Positions 55,804 through 64,000 of a DNA stretch of 64,000 nucleotides are shown here, one piece after another (the first letter of the stretch is position 1; the number at the start of each line of letters is the position of its first letter). The translations under genes were made by a program, and so were the position numbers. The DNA comes from Ceratopteris richardii (taxonomy: Eukaryota > Streptophyta > Polypodiopsida > Polypodiales > Pteridaceae). The DNA lies in assembly GCA_020310875.1 (NCBI GenBank), contig CM035423.1:117229865-117293864 (forward strand), in the 5' to 3' direction. The notes beneath the pieces were generated by a model. It was not told where the DNA came from. It saw nothing but the letters and a program-made list of their open reading frames with translations, and ran no database searches.

Positions 55804-57292
55804 GTGCCAACTAATAATGCTCACGATAATTCAAAACCTAAGTCATCAAAGGAAGAATCTTATGCATGTGTCCCTATTGAAGAATTAGCTTTTGATCAAG
55901 CAGCATTAAATACAATCTCTGACAATCCTTGGATGTTTTATTCTGGAGCTACTAAGCATATGACAAATTGCAGGAAGGTATTTGCTTCACTTTCTAATTC
56001 TTCAAGTAGAAGAGTGATCAGTGTAGATGCTCGTGATTCATGTCAGATACTCTCACTAATGAGGAGCATTGTCTACTTCAAGGTGAAAATAGAAGTGGCA
56101 TGTTTGTATTGTCAAAAAATTGTCATGCTAATGTTGCCAAGTCTTCTACACCTAAGGAGAACATGAAGTTATGGCATGCTAGATTTGGTCATATCAGTTA
56201 CATAACTCTCCAGCACATCAAAGACTAAGCAATGGCGGAGAGTTTGCTTACTTTTGCTTCACCAGATGATGCAAAGTCATGTGAAGGATGTCTTGAAGGA
56301 AAGCTTCACAAACTTCCTTTCAAGAAACATAGATACATCACGGCCATAAAGAAGTTGCAGATCATACATTCACATGTAAATGGTCTTATGAGAACAGATT
56401 TCATTCAAGGTTACAAATATTTCGCCATCTTTATTGATGATTTTTCGAGATATTCATGGATTTATGGTCTTAAAGCAAAGTCAGAGGTCTTTCCTACTTT
56501 CAAGAAGTTCTCAACTATGGTTGAAAATGAAAGTCAGACAAAAATTCATATTTTGAGAAGTGATAGAGGAGGAGAGTACATGTCAAAGCACTTCAAACTT
56601 TTCTTGAAGACAAAGGTATCTCTCATCAACTCACTATTGCTTACACTCCGAAATAGAATGGTGTTGCAGAGAGAAAGAATAGGATACTTGTTGAGATGAT
56701 GCGTAGCATGATGTCATCCAAAAAGCTTTCTCCTGAATTTTGGTTCGATGCAGTACATACGGCTAATCACATTCTGAACAGGTCTTCCACAAAAGCTTTA
56801 AAGGTCATCACACCTTATGAAGCTTATTGTGGTAAGAAACCCATTGTGAGTTACTTCAAAATATTTCGTTCTCTAGCTTAAGTTCACATTGAGAAAAAAG
56901 ATCGAGGTAAGCTTGATGTAAAAGCCATCAAAGTTGTTTTTATTGGTTATGCAATTGAAAGCAAAGGATACAGATTCTATATTCCAAAAACAGGTGATAT
57001 CCTGCTCTCACGCAATGCATATATTTTAGAAAGTCAGATTTATGATAAGAAGGAAGAGATTTTGGGTTTCATAAAAGAAGATGACTATGCATTTTTTAGA
57101 AGGAATTTGGATTCTTACATTCAACCATACAAGAGGGGTGATGAACCTTCTCAATCCCTAAAAGTTGTACTTGATAAAGGTAAAGAGAAAGTTTTATTTC
57201 TTACATTTATATATAGTCAGTCATCAGTACCTCTTGAAGTTCCAATTTATGAAGTTGGAGAAAGTTCCAAAATTCTAGAAGAAAGATACTGA
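55804..57292 (+). pseudogene. Copia B2 protease and integrase
   Basis: Protease NPWMFYSGATKHMT (about 55927-55968) has Tyr in place of the catalytic Asp. The pre-integrase region (LWHARFGHISYITLQHIKD, then C-x2-C at 56280-56290) is followed by the integrase core (56232-56699: FIDDFSRYSWIYGLKAKSEV, ILRSDRGGEYMSKHFKLFL) and the C-terminal region (56696-57292: STKALKVITPYEAYCGKKP, ESKGYRFYIPKTGDILLS). Stops near 56226, 56700, 56879 and a frameshift near 56620. Confidence 0.87.
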
Positions 57293-57314
57293 AGAACAAG
57301 AAGATAGTACACCA

Positions 57315-58059
<745 letters not shown>

Positions 58060-58067
58060 GTACACCA

Positions 58068-59280
58068 ATTTTCAAGAATACTCCGAGGTGGTTATATCCA
58101 ACTTGGAAGGACAGTGGTATAAAGAACTTCACAGGTAGAACAATAAGTCCAACAGGAAAAGAACAAGCAAATTAAGTAAATTATGCAGAACATTTTGAGA
58201 TTCATAACATTATAGCACTAACTTCAGTTGAGAATGAACTAGCTAATGTTAAAAATGCACTACAAAGTCCTGTTTGGAAGAAAGCTATGCAAGAAGAGAT
58301 TGATTCTATTCATAAGAATTAAACATGGAAGCTTGAAGCTTTATGAGTTAGCAAAAGATAAAAAAGCAATTGTTGTTAAGTGGATCTTCAAAATCAAAAG
58401 AAAAGAAATGGTACTATTGACAGATATGATGCAAGGTTAGTTATCAAGGGATACGCACAAAAGAAAGGAATTGACTATGATGAGACTTTTGCACCTACTT
58501 CTAGAATGTCAGTAGTCGAATAATACTTCCTCTTGTTGCATTCTTTGGTTCGAATGTATACCAGTTAAATAACATCCTTTCTTAATGGTGATCTTTATGA
58601 AGATGTCTACATTCTGCCAAAAGGTTTTCAAGAGACAGGTAAAGAGCATTTAGTATGCAAGCTTATCAAAGCATTGTATGGTTTAAAGCAAACACCAAGA
58701 GCATGCTATGAGAAGATATATCTCTATCTTTTACCTATTAATTTTGAAAATTTAGAAGTTGCTCCTACTCTTTATATTAAAGCAAAAAAAGATTTCTTGA
58801 TTATTATTATCATTTATGTTCATGATATGATTATGACAAGTCCCTATGATTCAAACCTTCACTTTTTTAAGCACAACTTAAGCATACATTTGATGTGATT
58901 GATTTAGGTATTTTACATTATTATCTTGGGATTGAGTTCAGATAAAAGAATGAGTGTATCTACATAACACAGCAAAAATACATTGAGAAATTATTGGAAA
59001 GGTTTGTAATGACAGATTCCGAGCCTATGCAAACACCTATGGATGTTAATGTGTCATTACAACACAAGCAGATTCAAAACTCTTTGATGCTACTTTGTAT
59101 AGTCATACACTTGGTTGCTTGATCTATTTATGTGATACATGTCCTGACATTCAGTTTGAAGTTTCTAAAGTTCCAGGTTCATGCACAATCAACTCAAGAT
59201 TGATTGGAGTGCAGTTAAGAGATATATTTACAGAAATCAAAAGTTTGTAGATTTTTGTACCTTATGCCATTATGACATTG
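58068..59280 (+). pseudogene. Copia B2 linker and reverse transcriptase (active site mutated)
   Basis: After the hAT-like insertion the linker resumes and RT begins at about 58260. 58340-58400 reads LAKDKKAIVVKWIFKIKRK. 58560-58900 has FLNGDLYEDVYILPKGFQET, LVCKLIKALYGLKQTPRACY and IIIIIYVHDMIM, where YVDD has become YVHD (58815-58826). The RT end passes directly into the PPT, so RNase H is missing, as in B1. Confidence 0.85.
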
Positions 59281-59290
59281 AAGGGGGGAT

Positions 59291-60393
59291 TGTTGGAAAC
59301 AATGTAAAAATAGCACAAAAACCCTGATTTCCCACAACCTTAATTTTTGGTACTTAACCAAATTTTGGTCACAGAAGGTCAAAAATTTTTATTAGTTTGT
59401 CCGATAGTACTTGAGAAGAGCTTTCATTTGGTATATGACATTATGTCATCAGAGGTCCAGGAATGCAAGAAAACCCTAATCATAATTTCTACTCAGAAAG
59501 TTTTTTGCATATTATGATTCATCAAGTCATGAGCATCAAGGAAAGCTAACTCTCATGCCTATGTAATGGCTAGATCAAGAGATCGTTGGAGATTTTTACT
59601 CCAAAAGCAATTTTTAGCCACCAAAATCTGATCGGTTTTTTAAGTTTAATGCAAGCTTTTTTGTTGTGCTTTTCGCAAGCTTTTCACCAAATTTTCGTCA
59701 AAGCTTCTAAAGCCTATAAAAGAAGGGTTTGAAAGTCATAGTTGAGCATCATCATTGATCATTCAAGACCTATTGAAGTGTTCTACCTCTTGGAGAAGGT
59801 GTTCCTAAGTTTTGGTGCAGATTTGGAGGAGATTTTGGTAGTCAACCATCAGCTTTTGATGAGTTTTGTAAGTAGCAAGTCCAATTTCAGTTCTTCTTCT
59901 TCTTTTGTTGTTGTTGTTCCAAGGCTTTGTGCCTTCTACTTCAACGCAAGGAGGAGTCTCCCTTGCTATTTAGTTCAATTTCTGATTTAGGGTTTGTTGT
60001 ACAAACAGTCCTAAATAATTTCAGAATTAGGGTTTGTTGTACAAACAGTCCTAAACTATTTCTATTCACTTCAATTGCACATACACATACTCTTCATATC
60101 TCTTAGACACTTTATACACAATAACTTGTATCTAGAACCTTAAATTCAGCCTAGAGTCAGTTTTGTATAAGCATACATTCAATTTTGTATCATTACACAT
60201 TGTAATTTGACATTCATATTAGTTAGTGTAGGTATGCATTCAGTTTACTATTACACTTTGACAAATTGTGTATTCTCTCTCTATTTCTCATTCATCGAAT
60301 TTTGAATCTTAAGGTGTGTATGCTAAGGCTCATGTGTTGGAAAATTATGTAAACCTATGAATATTATTATTAGGGCCCACCTCACTTCCAATA
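59291..60393 (+). repeat. 3' LTR of copia B2 (1103 bp)
   Basis: TGTTGGAAACAATG...CACTTCCAATA (last C mutated). TATA-like CCTATAAAAG near 59712. It matches the B1 LTRs in reverse orientation, especially in its last 100 bp. Confidence 0.82.
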
Positions 60394-60734
60394 AGCAGAG
60401 CCCTGTTCAGCAAGTTTGTTGTTTGTGGCCTTCTTTCGGGCCCTTAGTGTTGGAAGGATTTTCTTCGTCAATGGCTAGGCCTCTTTGTTCCTGCTTCTGA
60501 TGGGCCTTGGCCGTCCGAGATCAGATGGATCTTTGCTGAGAGGAGGCGTATGAGATTTTCACTGCAGAGTGAGGATCACTTCACTTACCATATCATTCGA
60601 TCTTGGGAGAAGCTTCGACCTAGGAGAAGCTCCCTCAACCTATCACCTGGAATCCCCTTATCTGCACGGAGAGGGTGTTCATGGTTAGATCTCACCCTCG
60701 TGTCTTCTCGTGGGGGTTTGCAAGAGGTCCTCGG
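60394..60734 (+). other. Higher-GC, coding-like fragment left of the TRIM
   Basis: Unusually GC-rich for the window. The frame 60550-60734 reads MRFSLQSEDHFTYHIIRSWE and onward without stops. No family recognised. It continues after the TRIM at 61544. Confidence 0.35.
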
Positions 60735-60876
60735 TGTTAGACTCAAGAAATGACAGGAAGGAGATGATTAAACAACTAAGAGGGAGAATTAGGAAGTAAT
60801 CCTCAACCATGGCTTTTAGGGCCAGTGGTTAGCCTATCATACTCCTACTCGGTAGGTCATGAGTTCAATTCCCACA
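60735..60876 (+). repeat. TRIM 5' LTR
   Basis: 142 bp, TGTTAGACTCAAG...ATTCCCACA; the PBS is 2 nt downstream. Confidence 0.83.
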
Positions 60877-60959
60877 ATTGATATCAGAACCTAAGAAGTA
60901 GGCTTGGGCAACGTAGATGGAAGGAGCGCATGTCGCTTTCAAAGATGAGTCCATCAAAT

Positions 60960-61340
60960 ATTAGAGTGTATCTCCCAATCCGTAGGTCAGATTTAAACGT
61001 GTTGGATACCACTGGAAAGCTCTCGAAACGAACTCTCCAAGATTGAGGATCCAAAATACCTTGAATAGGTGAGAACTAGGTTCAAAAGACCAAATTTGAG
61101 AACAAGGCAAGTCCATCGGCTAGTGGCCAAGAAGCAAAAAGGCAAGGTTCAAGATACCAAGGTTGAGAGCAAGGCAAGTCTTTAAGCAAGTGGCCAAGAA
61201 GCAGAGAGGCAAGGCTCAAGACACCAAAGGTTGAGAGCAAGGCTAGTATGTAGGCAAGCGGCCAAGAAGTGGAAAGGCAAGGTTCAAGAGACCAAGGTTG
61301 AGAACAAGAAGGCTCAGGAGCAAGGGTGAGGTTATTAATT
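60960..61340 (+). repeat. Imperfect tandem repeats in TRIM interior
   Basis: About 60 bp units of the form CAAGGTTCAAGANACCAAGG...GAGAACAAGGCAAG...GTGGCCAAGAAG recur three to four times between 61080 and 61320. Confidence 0.6.
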
Positions 61341-61397
61341 CAAGGGGGAATCAAGGATTCATCATTGAGGACAATGATCTCTAGAAGGGGAAGAGAG

Positions 61398-61543
61398 TGC
61401 TAGACTCAAGAAATGATAGGAAGGAGATGGTTGAACCATACCCTAAGAGGGAGGATTAGGAAGTAATCCTAAACCATGGCTTTTGGGGCAAGTGGTTAGC
61501 CCATCATACTCCTAGCCGGTAGGTCATGAGTTCGATTCCCACA
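61398..61543 (+). repeat. TRIM 3' LTR
   Basis: 146 bp, TGCTAGACTCAAG...ATTCCCACA. An A-box-like TGGGGCAAGTG (one mismatch) lies 46 bp before the B box at 61530. Confidence 0.83.
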
Positions 61544-62768
61544 CTGGGCACAACGTGGCCGATTGGATTAGCTTTCGGAGCCTCACTGAGGAGTGGGAGC
61601 AAAAGCGATGTATGAGGATGTGCGGTACACCACAGATGATGAGGGATGTTAAGGGATGCTTAGGGATGCTCGGGCCGCTATTCCGTGGGACTCGGGTATG
61701 CAAGTTGATCCGATGCATCAAGCGACCTCGCTAGGGCCTTCACCTATATGAAGGTCCTCATTGTTGTGAGGGGCATTACTTCGGATTGGACCCTCTTCTT
61801 TGAGATTGGAGAGGAGGGACGGATTATCAGTTCCCTTGCAGAGTCCGAGCTCATTGCGGAGTGCATCTTTCAAAGGATTCGCTATAGAGGAAAGAAGTGA
61901 TATTGCTAGAGACATACAAAGATACCAACCACTCCATGTATAATTTTGAGGAGGTCATAAATTGGTGAAGGCTTCTAGACACCATGAGGCACCTAAAGCT
62001 AGGCTGTCAATGAATGAAATCTCTTGTGATCTAAGAGGATGACAACTTAAACATTAGAGGTTTTGGAGAGCAAGGCATTAGTTTTTATGTGGCCAAGCAA
62101 TTTATGCCAAAGATGCAAAAAAATTAGGAAAAAACGGGACACTATTTCTCCTTCCTTCACCATCCCAATCTCAAGAGACTTGAAAGTATGCACCTTTCCA
62201 AATAATGGAAAGAACTACTAAAAAGCCCTTCTAGGAAAGAAGGTCGACTGCTCAGAAAAACTTCGGATTCTTTCAATGGAGAAGCGTTACGGCTCCTAAA
62301 GAATCAGGCGAATATTGGCAGTGATCTAATGGACCTTTTTTTTAAGCTTTGTGACTGAGATGGTACAAGGATAAAACCATGAAAAGGCATCTGTTTTCCA
62401 GACAACAAGGAATTTGAGACTCAAAAGAATGCTCAAAACTAGTTTGGAAACGTTACCTAGAAAGTATGTACCTTTATTAATTATGAAAAGGATTCGAAAC
62501 CTTCTCCAAGTTCCTTAGGGACTCTCTGGCTTTTATAAATGTTTTCATTCGTCAATAGCAAAGCCTTTCCAATGCCAAAAGGGCAAAAAGTATCTGCGTT
62601 CCTCACATAAAAAGGTTCCAAAGTTGCTTTCTTGAGAGTATGAAGCATTTTGAGCTGCTTCTAGAAGTCAATGAAGAGGCATTGTAATTTCAATGCATGT
62701 TTTGCTCAAAAACTAACTCTCTCACTCTAACAGCCTCATGATAGCTCATTCAAAGAAAGAATACTTGC
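61544..62768 (+). other. Right part of intron 2: higher-GC fragment then AT-rich intron
   Basis: 61544-61910 continues the GC-rich, coding-like sequence interrupted by the TRIM (plus-strand reading ADWISFRSLTEEWEQKRCMR, later SDWTLFFEIGEEGRIISSLA). No family recognised. From about 61950 to 62768 I see only intronic AT-rich DNA. Confidence 0.35.

Positions 62769-64000
<1,232 letters not shown>

Larger units (their letters stand above)
60735..61543 (+). mobile_element. TRIM element (809 bp)
   Basis: LTRs 60735-60876 (142 bp) and 61398-61543 (146 bp) start TGYTAGACTCAAG and end TCCCACA. A PBS-like TGATATCAGAACC (60879-60891, cf. TGGTATCAGAGCC) follows the 5' LTR. A purine tract GAAGGGGAAGAGAG (61384-61397) precedes the 3' LTR. 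Flanks CTCGG (60730-60734) and CTGGG (61544-61548) are a 4/5 target-site duplication. The 521 bp interior has tandem-like AAGGCAAGGTTCAAG repeats and no coding. Each LTR has a pol III B-box match (GTTCGATTC at 61530-61538). Confidence 0.85.

Noticed and set aside
62765..62768. GT donor four bases after the penultimate Nudix exon
   Set aside because: It would make the exon 124 nt and put the last exon out of phase; the GC donor keeps family-conserved sequence in frame.

Overview
This looks like nuclear DNA of a seed plant with a large, repeat-rich genome. It is AT-rich, has no bacterial gene organisation, and is filled with Ty1/copia and Ty3/gypsy LTR retrotransposons, small non-autonomous LTR elements, microsatellites and a U6 snRNA relic. 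Old, mutually nested insertions and a 9.3 kb transposon-filled intron fit a gymnosperm or other slowly purging genome, but the species cannot be named from sequence alone. The only host protein gene I can support is a Nudix (CoA-diphosphatase type) hydrolase on the minus strand at the right end: exons 63102-62960, 62888-62769 and 53447-53235, with 5' exons outside the window. Layout: 1-5495 is a head-to-tail array of a compact LTR retrotransposon (period 1357 bp: LTR 719 bp, internal 638 bp, LTRs shared between neighbours). 5496-11100 holds two degraded Ty3/gypsy remnants (a plus-strand chromovirus 3' end and a minus-strand pol). 11158-11657 is a solo LTR of family F. 11945-28511 is an old copia element (A1, minus) split by two later insertions: copia B1 (13024-21551, minus), itself split by element C (14891-18683, plus), and copia D (22092-28258, plus). 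28512-32308 holds a TA microsatellite, a copia RT/RNase H fragment (E) and a probable gypsy LTR with primer-binding site. 32309-36002 is copia A2 (minus, complete with LTRs and target-site duplication). 36670-38965 is copia A3 (minus, truncated). 40552-47530 is copia A4 (plus, truncated), carrying a solo TRIM LTR and the non-autonomous element F (42229-45272). 47531-50400 holds a copia LTR and a degraded gypsy pol. 52340-52430 is a U6 snRNA pseudogene. 53448-62768 is Nudix intron 2, containing a direct-repeat pair, a gypsy RT fragment, copia B2 (split by a hAT-like element) and a TRIM element. How it fits together: insertion order can be read from target-site duplications, with A1 older than B1, B1 older than C, A1 older than D, A4 older than F, and B2 older than the hAT-like element. 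The A, B, D and E copies carry stops, frameshifts or lost catalytic residues and should not be autonomous. The tandem array stands out because its copies differ by a single base over 5.5 kb, so it is much younger than everything else or is an assembly artefact. The Nudix gene appears intact where visible. Its intron 2 uses a GC-AG splice donor, and its C-terminus is Pro-Arg-Leu, a plant peroxisomal targeting tripeptide.
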